Source: Marinilabiliaceae bacterium (lineage in GTDB: Bacteria; Bacteroidota; Bacteroidia; Bacteroidales; Marinilabiliaceae). Taken from it: a stretch of 32,514 bases of DNA. The stretch lies in NCBI GenBank assembly GCA_021443545.1, contig JABUTU010000065.1, positions 1 to 32,514 on the forward strand. The letters are read 5' to 3'. The stretch's first letter is position 1, and each line of letters starts with the position of its first letter. Both the position numbers and the translations under genes were made by a program. Shown here piece by piece: positions 1 to 9,125 of the stretch. The notes under the pieces were generated by a model that had not been told where the DNA came from, searched no databases, and worked only from the letters and a program-made list of their open reading frames with translations.

Positions 1-58
1 TCTTGAGGTGGTCTTAGAAATAACCAATCTGACTAAGGAACAAATTAGCAGTATCTAA
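1..58 (+). CDS. C-terminal end of an unidentified protein (partial)
   Basis: An open frame enters from the left edge (first complete codon at base 2) and stops at TAA 56-58. It encodes only 18 residues, reading LEVVLEITNLTKEQISSI. The final hydrophobic/charged helix resembles the ends of Rpn/PD-(D/E)XK nuclease-type proteins, which often finish in a 'TGL..EEI..L' pattern, but that is a weak impression. Too little is visible to name a family. It lies 75 bases ahead of the ABC transporter and could share its transcript. Confidence 0.4.
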   Translation, partial: LEVVLEITNLTKEQISSI

Positions 59-133
59 TTATTTCGACATTTACCAAACCATATAGAACCGCACACAACT
101 TATTTGCGTACGAAGAGTCAGAAATCTAATAAA

Positions 134-1921
134 ATGAAGACATCTTCTATTCTCAAGGATATTTTTCCTTTTGTGATGCCATACAAATGGCTTGTTGTGG
201 CAACTCTGACTCTGACTCTGATTGGTTCTGTCACAGCTCAGATTAATGCTATAGTACTCAATTATACTGTTGATGAGATTAACTCTCTCGTTGAACTGGG
301 CAAGGGGTTGACTGAGGGTATGTATATTATGTTTAATATCTCCGTTATTTTGCTTGGTAAGGAGTTGATTTCAATAGGTATAACGTACGGTCAACGATAC
401 TTTGGAGAGAAATTGCGTATATCTATCTCTCAGGATTTATCTCAGGCGGTAATAGTAAAAATGCTGACCTATCGTCTTGCCTTTTTCTCTCGTTCTGGCA
501 ATGAGGCTGGCAAATTGCAAGCACGTATCGACCATGGTGTCGAGAGTCTTACCCGTATGGTTCAGAATTTCTTTATCGATATTCTGCCTCTATGTGCTTC
601 TGCCATATTGGCTCTCGCCTTGATGTTCAGACAGAATTTCTATGTGGGAATGACAGCTCTGATAATTGTTCCTGTCTATTTCTACATCACTTATCGCCAG
701 GCGGTTAAGATGAAGGGTTGGCGTGAGAATCATAGAATCTATCGCGAGGCTAAGAGTAATGGCATAATGAATATCCTTCAGAGTATAAATGTTATCAAAT
801 CATTCAACAGGGAAGAGATTGAAGGAAAGAAACAATTGGATCTTCTTAACAAGATAAAACTCAATCAGATGCAGACCCGAAAGACTGGTTTTGCCTTTGA
901 TAGTCTTAAGACTTTTGTGGAACAAATAGGTGTTGTCCTCATCATAATACTAACGGCTTTCCTCGTCCTAAGTGGTCAAATGACTATCGGAGCCATTATG
1001 TATCATATCATGTTGTTCAGTAATGTCTCTGCGCCAATCCGCCAATTACACAGAATTTATGACGATATGAATGATGCGATGATTTATGCTGACAGTTTCT
1101 TCGGCATCATAAATGCTGAACAGGATGAGAAGGAGGGTAGTGGTTCCTATAAGCCTGCGAAAATAATGGGTAATATGGAGCTTCGGAATGTGGATTTCTC
1201 TTATCCTAACGGAACTAAGGCGCTGTGGAATATCAATATGAAGATTGAGAGCGGTAAGGTGACGGCCTTGGTTGGTTTGTCTGGTGCAGGAAAGAGCACC
1301 ATTGTCAATCTGCTCGATAAGTTCTACGAGCCTGATTGCGGTGAGGTGCTTCTCGATGGTGTCAATATTAAGGATTGGGATACTCAATACCTCCGCGACA
1401 ATATAGGTTTAGTCCTTCAGAAGAACCATATTTTCGACGGCACTATTGAGGAGAATATTCTATATGGCAATCCTGATGCGACTCACGAGGATGTTGTTGA
1501 TGCTGCAAAAAAGGCCTATCTGTATGACCAGGTTATGGATCTGCCTAATAAATTTGATAGTAAGGCAACTGAACTCTCGGGCGGTCAGCAGCAACGCGTG
1601 GCAATAGCTCGTATGTTCATAAAGAATCCGCCTATTATCTTCCTCGATGAGCCAACAGCCAGTCTTGATGCTATAGCAACTGAACAGATTAAGAATTCAA
1701 TCGATGCTATCAAGAAGAACAGAACAGTCATCATCATCTCTCATAGTCTATCCCAGATTATTGATTCTGACACTATATATTCTCTCGAAAAAGGCCATGT
1801 CATGGAGAATGGAACCCATGAGGAGTGCTTTAAGATGAATGGCGTCTACCGCAAGATATTCGATGCCTCCGCAAGAAGTCTTAATATTGATAAGATTGCT
1901 AAGACAATGGAGGAGATATGA
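134..1921 (+). CDS. ABC transporter, fused permease and ATP-binding protein
   Basis: A half-transporter of 595 aa, expected to act as a homodimer or heterodimer exporter in the inner membrane. The N-terminal ~320 residues carry the hydrophobic segments of an ABC type-1 transmembrane domain, beginning around residues 18-40. The nucleotide-binding domain follows: Walker A GLSGAGKST at about residue 381, signature LSGGQQQR near 481, Walker B IIFLDEPTAS, and the H-loop in ISHS. The ATG at 134 (MKTSSILK) is preferred over an in-frame TTG at 104, because it gives a normal short cytoplasmic N-terminus. The substrate cannot be read from sequence; fused half-transporters of this kind include lipid, peptide, drug and siderophore-linked exporters. 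No partner half-transporter is visible, but the upstream gene is cut by the window edge. Confidence 0.9.
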   Translation: MKTSSILKDIFPFVMPYKWLVVATLTLTLIGSVTAQINAIVLNYTVDEINSLVELGKGLTEGMYIMFNISVILLGKELISIGITYGQRYFGEKLRISISQDLSQAVIVKMLTYRLAFFSRSGNEAGKLQARIDHGVESLTRMVQNFFIDILPLCASAILALALMFRQNFYVGMTALIIVPVYFYITYRQAVKMKGWRENHRIYREAKSNGIMNILQSINVIKSFNREEIEGKKQLDLLNKIKLNQMQTRKTGFAFDSLKTFVEQIGVVLIIILTAFLVLSGQMTIGAIMYHIMLFSNVSAPIRQLHRIYDDMNDAMIYADSFFGIINAEQDEKEGSGSYKPAKIMGNMELRNVDFSYPNGTKALWNINMKIESGKVTALVGLSGAGKSTIVNLLDKFYEPDCGEVLLDGVNIKDWDTQYLRDNIGLVLQKNHIFDGTIEENILYGNPDATHEDVVDAAKKAYLYDQVMDLPNKFDSKATELSGGQQQRVAIARMFIKNPPIIFLDEPTASLDAIATEQIKNSIDAIKKNRTVIIISHSLSQIIDSDTIYSLEKGHVMENGTHEECFKMNGVYRKIFDASARSLNIDKIAKTMEEI

Positions 1922-1947
1922 AAAGAGCCACCTTTTGGTGGCTCTTT
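1922..1947. terminator. Bidirectional rho-independent terminator
   Basis: A perfect 11-bp inverted repeat (AAAGAGCCACC / GGTGGCTCTTT) with a TTTT loop begins directly after the ABC transporter stop codon. The arms supply A-tracts and T-tracts on both strands. It sits between convergent genes, so it probably ends transcription from both sides. Confidence 0.85.
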
Positions 1948-1973
1948 AATTATTTCTATTTCTCTCTGATAGT

Positions 1974-4298
1974 TCAGAAAACAACTGTCTCCAAGCACTC
2001 AATCTCTTTAGAAAGTTCTCCAATCTGGATTCTGAATGTTCCCTTCTCAAGATGCCACTTGTCGTCCATTCCAACAAATGCAAGATCCTTGGCGGCTATC
2101 TTCATAGTAACATGTTCACTTTCGCCAGCATTGAGGTCAACCTTGCAAAATGCTCTCAGTCGACGTACATCTGGTGTGAGTGATGCCACAAGGTCTGATG
2201 AATAGACAAGTACGCTATGCTTGCCATCTGTGTCACCACTATTCTTGACGTTGAGTGTGACTGTGATGCTGTCGTTTGCAGCAAATTGTTGTGGTGCAAT
2301 TGTTATATCGCTATACTCAAATGTGGAATAGCTCAGACCATATCCGAATGGCCACTGAACTGTGACGTCTGCATCGTAATTGTAGGCCCCCGACATGACT
2401 TCGCGCTTTTCACAGGGCTTATAGTCGTATGTGGCAAGTGCACTCTGATAACGAGGATAGGTGAATGGCAAGCGACCGCTGAAATTCTCCTTGCCTGATA
2501 GCAGTTTTGCAAGGGCATCACCGCCATAATTACCTGGTATCATAATGTCAACAATGGCACTTGCAAGCGGCTCTACGTCGTTTATCAGTCGACCGCGCCC
2601 CTCGTTAAGTATTAGAACAATAGGTTTGTTGTACTTATCTAATGCCTTGATGAGGTTCTGCTGATTAGTGCTCAAGTCCAGATCATTCAAGTTACCTGGT
2701 GTCTCGCAATAGCTATTCTCTCCGACGCAACATACAATATAGTCAAATCCTGTGGCACTCTTAGGCAATCCGAAATCGGCTTTTGGCTCCTTCTCTTCGA
2801 AGTAACTTCCCTCTGCCACATACTCAACACCTGGTATGTATGTGATGTTCTTTGCTCCAAATTCATTTTGCATGGCCTCAAGTATGGTATTGTATTGCCC
2901 AGCAAAACGGTCGGCTAAGTGTCCTTGCCATGTGTAACTCCACCCACCATTCAGGCATCGCATATTGTTGGCATTTGGTCCGCAAAGCAATATCTTGGCG
3001 TTTGCTGGCAGAGGTAGTGTCTTGTCGGTGTTCTTAAGAAGTACCATCGACTGGATGGCTGCTTCTGTTGATGCCTGTGAATGTTCCTCTGATGCAAATT
3101 CAGGGTATGATGCATTTTTGCATGCTTCAATATCTGAATAACGCTCATACAGACCTAAACGGTGCTTGACGCGCAGGATACGGCGAACAGCATCGTCAAG
3201 ACGCTCCATACTCACCTCTCCCGCATTAACGAGCTCCTCAAGAAGTGTGATGTGGTCTGTCGAATAGGGGTCCATCGACATATCAATGCCTGCATTGAAA
3301 GCTATCTTGATGGCCTCTTTCTTGCTCGATGCGATATGATCGCGGTTGTAAAGATTCATGATGTCTGCCCAATCGGTGACAATCATACCATCCCAGTTGA
3401 GACCCTCCTTGAGCCATTCTGTCAGGAAACGATGACTTGCATGAAGTGGCTCTCCGTTATTGTTGGCTGAGTTAACCATGATGGTCAGTGCTCCAGCGCG
3501 TACTGCTGCCGCAAATGGGGCAAAGTGTTTCTCTCGCATCTCGTTGAGTCCAATATTGGATGGTGTACGGTCCTTCCCAGAGCGTGGAGCCCCATAGCCC
3601 ATGAAATGCTTTAACGAGACTCCGATGTGCGTGCTGTCGATATGATTTGGATCATCTCCCTGAAATCCTAATGTAGCCGCCTTTGCCATGACACTTGACA
3701 AGTAGGCATCCTCACCATAGTTCTCCCAGCAACGAGGCCAGCGCTGATCACGCGACAGGTCGATTGTAGGCGAATATGTCCATGGTACCTCACATGCTCG
3801 TGTCTCATATGCACAGATCTCAGCACCGCGACGTGTAAGCTCAGGATTGAATGTTGCTGCTAAATTTATATTCTGAGGGAAAAGAGTGCCACCAATAGTA
3901 TAGGTGGTACCATGGTTTTGGTCAACACCATATAGACAAGGAATCCCGATGTACTCCATCGAGAGTTCCTGTATCTTTAGAATCAAATTCTTCCACTCCT
4001 CTTGTGTTATTGCTCTGCCAGGAGCATTCAGTATTGAACCAACTTTGTAATCTTTGATGGCCGACAGAATCTTCTCTTCATCAAAAACAAAATGCTCCCC
4101 CTCCAAATGTCCAAGCACATCAATTGTCAGTTCACAAGTTTGACCTACCTTCTCACGAAGTGTCATCTTGCCTAACTCTGCCTTAATCTGCTTTTCAATC
4201 TCTGCATCCTGAGCAATTGCACGTGGAGCAGACGACTCTTTGGTTCCACATGATGTGAAGATAAGAGCCAAAATACCAAGGAGTGAAAGAGTCTTCAT
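1974..4298 (-). CDS. Glycoside hydrolase family 3 beta-glucosidase-type lipoprotein
   Basis: A 774-aa secreted exo-glycosidase of family GH3, which hydrolyses terminal beta-linked glucose (or xylose) from oligosaccharides. The ATG at 4298 (MKTLSLLGILALIFTSC) gives a lipoprotein signal with lipobox Cys17; an upstream in-frame extension would run into asd and is rejected. The domains are the GH3 N-terminal barrel, with the substrate-binding KHF region and the nucleophile Asp309 in VTDWAD, then the GH3 C-terminal alpha/beta domain, then a fibronectin-III-like domain ending in the beta-rich tail. The exact sugar is not predictable. It lies 7 bases downstream of asd on the same strand and is probably co-transcribed with it, an odd pairing of amino-acid synthesis and glycan hydrolysis. 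No SusC/SusD pair is nearby. Confidence 0.92.
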   Translation of the reverse strand: MKTLSLLGILALIFTSCGTKESSAPRAIAQDAEIEKQIKAELGKMTLREKVGQTCELTIDVLGHLEGEHFVFDEEKILSAIKDYKVGSILNAPGRAITQEEWKNLILKIQELSMEYIGIPCLYGVDQNHGTTYTIGGTLFPQNINLAATFNPELTRRGAEICAYETRACEVPWTYSPTIDLSRDQRWPRCWENYGEDAYLSSVMAKAATLGFQGDDPNHIDSTHIGVSLKHFMGYGAPRSGKDRTPSNIGLNEMREKHFAPFAAAVRAGALTIMVNSANNNGEPLHASHRFLTEWLKEGLNWDGMIVTDWADIMNLYNRDHIASSKKEAIKIAFNAGIDMSMDPYSTDHITLLEELVNAGEVSMERLDDAVRRILRVKHRLGLYERYSDIEACKNASYPEFASEEHSQASTEAAIQSMVLLKNTDKTLPLPANAKILLCGPNANNMRCLNGGWSYTWQGHLADRFAGQYNTILEAMQNEFGAKNITYIPGVEYVAEGSYFEEKEPKADFGLPKSATGFDYIVCCVGENSYCETPGNLNDLDLSTNQQNLIKALDKYNKPIVLILNEGRGRLINDVEPLASAIVDIMIPGNYGGDALAKLLSGKENFSGRLPFTYPRYQSALATYDYKPCEKREVMSGAYNYDADVTVQWPFGYGLSYSTFEYSDITIAPQQFAANDSITVTLNVKNSGDTDGKHSVLVYSSDLVASLTPDVRRLRAFCKVDLNAGESEHVTMKIAAKDLAFVGMDDKWHLEKGTFRIQIGELSKEIECLETVVF

Positions 4299-4305
4299 AT
4301 TTCGA

Positions 4306-5313
4306 TTATTTCTTGTTCTTGATGAGCCATTCAGCAATCTGTACGGCGTTGAGGGCAGCACCCTTCTTAATCTGGTCACTTACAAGCCAGAATGAGAGTC
4401 CGTTTGGATTTGAGAGGTCTGCACGTACACGACCGACGTGCACTGGGTCTTTGCCAGCGAGAAAGAGTGGCATTGGATATACTTTGTTTGCAGGATCATC
4501 CATCAATACAACGCCTTCTGCCTTTGAGAATGCAGCCTTAGCCTGCTCTGGCGTCACTGGTTTCTCCATCTCGCACCAAATAGCCTCTGAGTGTGAACGC
4601 ATTACAGGAATACGCACACAGGTAGCACTGACCTGAACGTCTGAATGCATAATCTTACGTGTCTCGTTGTACATCTTCATCTCCTCTTTCGTATAGTCGT
4701 TTTCTGTGAAGACATCAACCTGAGGAATGATATTCATTGCAAGCTGATATTGGAACTTCTTAGCCTCAACTGGTTTGCCTGCTACGACATCCTTAACTTG
4801 CTGCTCCAATTCTGCCATACCTGTTGCTCCAGCACCAGATGCAGCCTGATAGGTAGCAACGTGTACTCGCTTGATGTGGGCTAACTCTTCAATTGCCTTG
4901 AGTGCCACAACCATCATTATCGTAGTACAGTTAGGATTGGCAATAACATTACGGGGTGTGTTGAGAGCATCTGTTGGGTTAACCTCTGGTACTACTAACG
5001 GTACATCATTGTCCATACGGAAGGCACTTGAGTTGTCAATCATAATGGCTCCGTACTTGGTGATATCCTTCTCAAACTCTTTCGAGACACTTGCTCCTGC
5101 TGATGCAAGAACTAAGTCGATACCCTTGAAATCGTCTGTGTCGTGCTTGAGCTCCTTCACTGTAAGCTCTTTGCCTCTGAATGTGTATTTGCGACCTGCA
5201 CTGCGCTCTGAACCAAACAATACAAGTTCATCAAGTGGGAAATTGCGCTCATCAAGCACTTTAAGGAATTCCTGTCCTACGGCACCACTTGTGCCTACAA
5301 TTGCTACTTTCAT
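4306..5313 (-). CDS. asd: Aspartate-semialdehyde dehydrogenase
   Basis: A 335-aa cytoplasmic enzyme that reduces 4-phospho-aspartate with NADPH to aspartate semialdehyde, the branch point to lysine, diaminopimelate, threonine and methionine. The N-terminal Rossmann motif GTSGAVGQ at residues 7-14 binds the nucleotide. Catalytic Cys129 lies in NPNCTTI, and the length is normal for the family. The start at 5313 gives the canonical MKVAIVG opening. It is the first gene of a minus-strand unit with the GH3 glycosidase and is divergent from the lamin-tail protein gene. Confidence 0.95.
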   Translation of the reverse strand: MKVAIVGTSGAVGQEFLKVLDERNFPLDELVLFGSERSAGRKYTFRGKELTVKELKHDTDDFKGIDLVLASAGASVSKEFEKDITKYGAIMIDNSSAFRMDNDVPLVVPEVNPTDALNTPRNVIANPNCTTIMMVVALKAIEELAHIKRVHVATYQAASGAGATGMAELEQQVKDVVAGKPVEAKKFQYQLAMNIIPQVDVFTENDYTKEEMKMYNETRKIMHSDVQVSATCVRIPVMRSHSEAIWCEMEKPVTPEQAKAAFSKAEGVVLMDDPANKVYPMPLFLAGKDPVHVGRVRADLSNPNGLSFWLVSDQIKKGAALNAVQIAEWLIKNKK

Positions 5314-5362
5314 TAGTATGTCTTTTTGTTGTTTAAATTTCTATCCTATTGTTTATGAGTTG

Positions 5363-5379
5363 CAAAAATATTACTTTCG
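5363..5379. promoter_or_regulatory. Back-to-back divergent promoters (asd / lamin-tail gene)
   Basis: On the minus strand TATTTTTG (complement of 5363-5370) fits the Bacteroidetes -7 consensus TAnnTTTG, about 50 bases ahead of asd. On the plus strand TACTTTCG (5372-5379) is a near match 17 bases ahead of the 5397 start, with TTG at 5349-5351 as a possible -33 element. The two -7 boxes are one base apart, so the polymerases should compete. Assignment is by motif only. Confidence 0.5.
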
Positions 5380-5396
5380 CTCGACTTGTAATGATT

Positions 5397-8300
5397 ATGA
5401 AAGCATTTTTAATACTATTTTTTTTAGTATCTCTATGTGCTAACGCACAAATAGAGTTCGGCACAGCTACTAAACACTATGTGTGGACAGGACAGACTGA
5501 GCAATATAAGGTTGAAGATGAGGTCCTTTGGCTTAACGCCAGTCCAGATCTAAAAAACGCACTTATTACTACTCAAGTTGAAAACTGCAATCAGGTGAGT
5601 GAGTGGGCTTTGACGTTTACTTCATCGGTAGGGCTCTCAACAAGCAATTATGCAATTTTTCACATCATGGCTGATGTCTCCGATGCGGAGGTGACCTCTT
5701 CATTGGCTGTGCGATTGGCTGGAGCATCTGCAAAGAGAATGTCGCTTTGTAACGTTAAAAATGGCAAAGCAATGGCTTGCGCTACAAGTGTAGATACGTT
5801 ATTTGAAAATCCTGTATCTATCAGAATCCTAATAAAGAGAACCAGGAATAGCGACAATACAAAACAATGGATTTCTGTATATCACATCAATGACAATGAC
5901 ACTATATTTGATTGTTCAACATCTATAATACCAGATGATTACGAACAATTATCTCAATCAGCAATTCAGATAACTTATTCTAAGACTCGTGCTACAGGGA
6001 CATTCTCATTTTCCGACTTCGAGGTGAAATATGGAGAGATTGAGATAGTTGAGGAAGCAACGCCTCCGACGCCTCCGGCACCTAAGCCTGTTCGCTCGAA
6101 TGAACCCATATCGTGGGGCGAAATATCATGGGCAGGTCAGACAGCTCAATACCTTGTTGAAGTAGATTCACTTTATCTCGATGCTCTGGATGAAGATATC
6201 AAAACCGCAACTATAAATACAACAATTCAAAATATTGATAGTGTGTGTGAATGGTCTTTCGGTTTTGCTACTCAATACGCTCTTTCAAGTAGCAATTATG
6301 CGCTGTTTCATCTGCTCTCTCATGTGCAGGATTCTGTCGTTGATAACTCTCTCGCTCTTCGTATGGGTCATAGTGCTAAGAACTTTCAGTTATGTACTGT
6401 GAATAACGGAAAAATAACTGCTATAAAGGAGGCTGGAGGTGAGACCTTTTTCGATAAACCACAAAATGCAAGAGTGGTAGTAAAAAGAACGCTCAATGAG
6501 GATAACGTAACACAGAAATTCTCCGTTTATAGTGTCGAGAATACAGATACTATAATGCATTGCTCAACTGACATTGTACCTGATGATTACGATGCGTTAC
6601 ATTCGACAGCACTCGAAGTGTATTTCTCAAAGACCAGAGCGCACAAAGCATTCTCTTTCTACGATTTTAATCTCAAGCGCGGTGCAATATTATCTTCTCA
6701 AACCGACACAACGTCTAATATATCAAAGGAAGATACCATAGTTAATAATAGCCCGTTAATATTTGCCTCCTTTACATGGGAGGGAGAGACATCTCAGTAC
6801 AAAAAGATTGATGATAATACCTTGATTCTCGATGCATCTGTCGAGAATAAGGTGGCTCAGATCTATACTACGGACTTGGGTGTTGACAGTGTCAATATAT
6901 GGAGATTTCACGTAGCATCCGAAGAACAACTCTCATCATCTAACTATATTATTATCAGTCTTATATCGGACATATCTGAAGGAGAATCTGCGACATATTC
7001 GCTTTTGCTCCGTATCGGCGGGTCGAATAAGAATGTCGCGCTATGTCGTAAAAAATCAACAATCAGCAAGATTTCAGAGGGTGTCACAGGTTCATATACT
7101 TATGTGGATACCGATTTTGAGGTTGTCAGAAGTCTTAATCCTGATGGGACTCATCACATCTCTGTATACTCTCTGGTTGAAGCCCAAAGGGCTCTGGAAT
7201 GTGAGGCGGATATAGTGCCAGATGACTATTCTGGTCCCAACAGCACGACATTCGAGATTCACTACTCGTCGACAAGGGCAAAAGGGGTATATAGCATCAG
7301 CAATTTCTCTGTTGAATATGGTCAGTTGAATATGTCTCAAAATGGCGAGCAAGAATCGGCTCACTTGAAAGAGGGGTTGTGCAACAGAGGCGACGTGGTT
7401 ATAAACGAAATCATGTATCGTCCCTCTGGCACATTCGGATTGCCTGATATCGAGTGGATAGAGTTATACAATAATACAGATGAGGTGATATCCTTGAATA
7501 ACTGGACCTGGTGCAGTAAGGCAAAATTATCTAACTGTACTATTCTGCCTCATGGATTTCTGGTCCTCTGCTCTACTAAAAACCTCCTTGTGATGAAGAA
7601 CTGGTCTGAGTCGGCTGTTTCAAATACCTCGTCGTGGGTTGAGCTGAAAGATACAGGCAAGGAATTGATACTCGAAGACCAATATGGACGTGTCATCGAC
7701 TACGTTTTTTATGCACAAGAGAACTATAAGGATAGCTATAAGGTTGACGGAGGATGGAGTCTCGAACGTAAGGACCCACTTAACATGACGATTGATGAAA
7801 AGAATTGGGATTTCTCTGAAAATCCCGCTGGCGGAACTCCTGGCGGGATTAATACCATGTATTCTGATTACCCCGATTTACAACAACCCTTTTCGCTATT
7901 TGTTTCAAGTGCCGACACAAATGGAGAATATATCCGCATCACTTTTAGTGAACCAATGGACACGTTGAATATCCCTAATCAGTTGAGAATAAATAACGAA
8001 CTGCAGGATGTCTCGCTTTATGAATGTGATGTCAGGACTTTCTCATGGATGATTTTCAAACTATCATCGCCCATTGTAAGAGGAAGTTTCTACGAAATTG
8101 AAATAGATGGATTCTACGACCTTGCTGGAAATCCGAATATTCAGCTGACAGAAAAAGTCGGCATCAAAGAGGAGGTAAAAGAAGGTGATATAGTGATAAA
8201 TGAGATTATGGCAACAGCATCTCCAGCCACATGCGACTTTATTGAGATACTAAATGTGTCGGAGAAAAATATTGACCTCGCTGAGTTATGTCTTGCAACG

Positions 8301-9023
8301 GTGACTGAAGAGGGCTCGATAAATAAGCTGGTTGCGCTGACGGACTACGAGCGGACTATATTCCCAGGAGAGTACATAGTGATTACGCGTAATGCTTCGG
8401 GTGTTATTTCAATGTTTAATCCTCAGGAACCCAATAATGTAGTTGCCTCAATCTATATGCCTGCTTTAAATAAGAATGGGATAATTGCACTGACTGATGC
8501 CGCTGGCAATATTATTGATATCTGTTCTTATAGTGAGGAGATGTATAGTGTCGCATTGTCTTCAACCACAAATGTTAGTATTGAGAGAATCAACCCCACT
8601 GTCTCCTCTCAGGAGTTGTCTAACTGGACCTCTGCATCTCCTATTGCAGGGTTTGCAACACCTACGAGTTACAACTCTCAGTATCGTGAGATAACAAAGC
8701 CTGTTGCTAAAGAGGTGGAGATAACCGTAAAGGTCTTTGTTCCAGGTTCCAACACTGAACCAGATAAAGCGTTGATAAGCACTGTCTTTACCGATGGTTT
8801 ATGGATGGGAACTATGAAGGTCTTCAGGGCTGACGGTTCGCTGGTATGCGTGCCATACAATAATATTCCATTACCCTCTACGGGTCAGTTGGCATGGGAT
8901 GGTTACGACGATAGTGGTGAGTTACAGGCTCCAGGAACGTATATTGTCTATATTTCTGCATGGCAATCTGCAGGTAAACGCCATGAGTTTAAGGGTACTG
9001 TAGTAATGCATCCTCAAAAATAA
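5397..9023 (+). CDS. Large secreted multidomain protein with two lamin-tail domains
   Basis: A 1208-aa exported protein of unknown function. A signal peptide (MKAFLILFFLVSLCANA, then Q) supports the ATG at 5397; 5391 is an alternative two codons upstream. Three related modules of about 190 residues follow, coded near 5460-6045, 6115-6690 and 6765-7325. Each opens with W-x-G-(Q/E)-T-x-Q-Y and closes with PDDY, then a (S)(K/S)TRA stretch, then an F/YS-x-x-(D/N)F pattern. Next come a lamin-tail domain (GDVVINEIMYRP, coded near 7390), an SbsA/Big-like Ig domain (ITFSEPMDTL, near 7940), a second lamin-tail domain (GDIVINEIMATA, near 8185) and a FlgD-like C-terminal Ig domain (WDGYDDSGEL...PGTYIVYI, near 8895-8955). 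The lamin-tail and FlgD-like parts are known in secreted Bacteroidetes proteins, but I do not recognise the triple module. There is no nuclease or protease motif. A role at the cell surface or outside the cell is inferred. Confidence 0.85.
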   Translation: MKAFLILFFLVSLCANAQIEFGTATKHYVWTGQTEQYKVEDEVLWLNASPDLKNALITTQVENCNQVSEWALTFTSSVGLSTSNYAIFHIMADVSDAEVTSSLAVRLAGASAKRMSLCNVKNGKAMACATSVDTLFENPVSIRILIKRTRNSDNTKQWISVYHINDNDTIFDCSTSIIPDDYEQLSQSAIQITYSKTRATGTFSFSDFEVKYGEIEIVEEATPPTPPAPKPVRSNEPISWGEISWAGQTAQYLVEVDSLYLDALDEDIKTATINTTIQNIDSVCEWSFGFATQYALSSSNYALFHLLSHVQDSVVDNSLALRMGHSAKNFQLCTVNNGKITAIKEAGGETFFDKPQNARVVVKRTLNEDNVTQKFSVYSVENTDTIMHCSTDIVPDDYDALHSTALEVYFSKTRAHKAFSFYDFNLKRGAILSSQTDTTSNISKEDTIVNNSPLIFASFTWEGETSQYKKIDDNTLILDASVENKVAQIYTTDLGVDSVNIWRFHVASEEQLSSSNYIIISLISDISEGESATYSLLLRIGGSNKNVALCRKKSTISKISEGVTGSYTYVDTDFEVVRSLNPDGTHHISVYSLVEAQRALECEADIVPDDYSGPNSTTFEIHYSSTRAKGVYSISNFSVEYGQLNMSQNGEQESAHLKEGLCNRGDVVINEIMYRPSGTFGLPDIEWIELYNNTDEVISLNNWTWCSKAKLSNCTILPHGFLVLCSTKNLLVMKNWSESAVSNTSSWVELKDTGKELILEDQYGRVIDYVFYAQENYKDSYKVDGGWSLERKDPLNMTIDEKNWDFSENPAGGTPGGINTMYSDYPDLQQPFSLFVSSADTNGEYIRITFSEPMDTLNIPNQLRINNELQDVSLYECDVRTFSWMIFKLSSPIVRGSFYEIEIDGFYDLAGNPNIQLTEKVGIKEEVKEGDIVINEIMATASPATCDFIEILNVSEKNIDLAELCLATVTEEGSINKLVALTDYERTIFPGEYIVITRNASGVISMFNPQEPNNVVASIYMPALNKNGIIALTDAAGNIIDICSYSEEMYSVALSSTTNVSIERINPTVSSQELSNWTSASPIAGFATPTSYNSQYREITKPVAKEVEITVKVFVPGSNTEPDKALISTVFTDGLWMGTMKVFRADGSLVCVPYNNIPLPSTGQLAWDGYDDSGELQAPGTYIVYISAWQSAGKRHEFKGTVVMHPQK

Positions 9024-9086
9024 TTCTGACTAGATGAAATTACTATAAATTGTTTTTGTAAGATTCGAGGTTTATGTTTAGCAGGA

Positions 9087-9117
9087 TTTGATTTTCTCTT
9101 ACTTAATCGTAACTTTG
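9087..9117 (+). promoter_or_regulatory. Promoter of the DUF2723 gene
   Basis: TTTG at 9087-9090, a 19-base spacer and TAACTTTG at 9110-9117 match the Bacteroidetes TTTG-N19-TAnnTTTG promoter exactly. The ATG follows only 8 bases after the -7 box, so the transcript would be leaderless or nearly so. Confidence 0.75.
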
Positions 9118-9125
9118 TACCTATT

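Noticed and set aside
104-133. TTG start for the ABC transporter ten codons upstream
   Set aside because: The ATG at 134 gives a more typical N-terminus; the extension is basic and polar with no family resemblance.
1046-1387. Minus-strand 113-codon frame inside the ABC transporter gene
   Set aside because: It lies wholly within a strongly supported gene and shows no domain of its own.
4299-4379. N-terminal extension of the GH3 glycosidase into asd
   Set aside because: The lipoprotein signal at 4298 is complete, and the extension would overlap the asd coding end.
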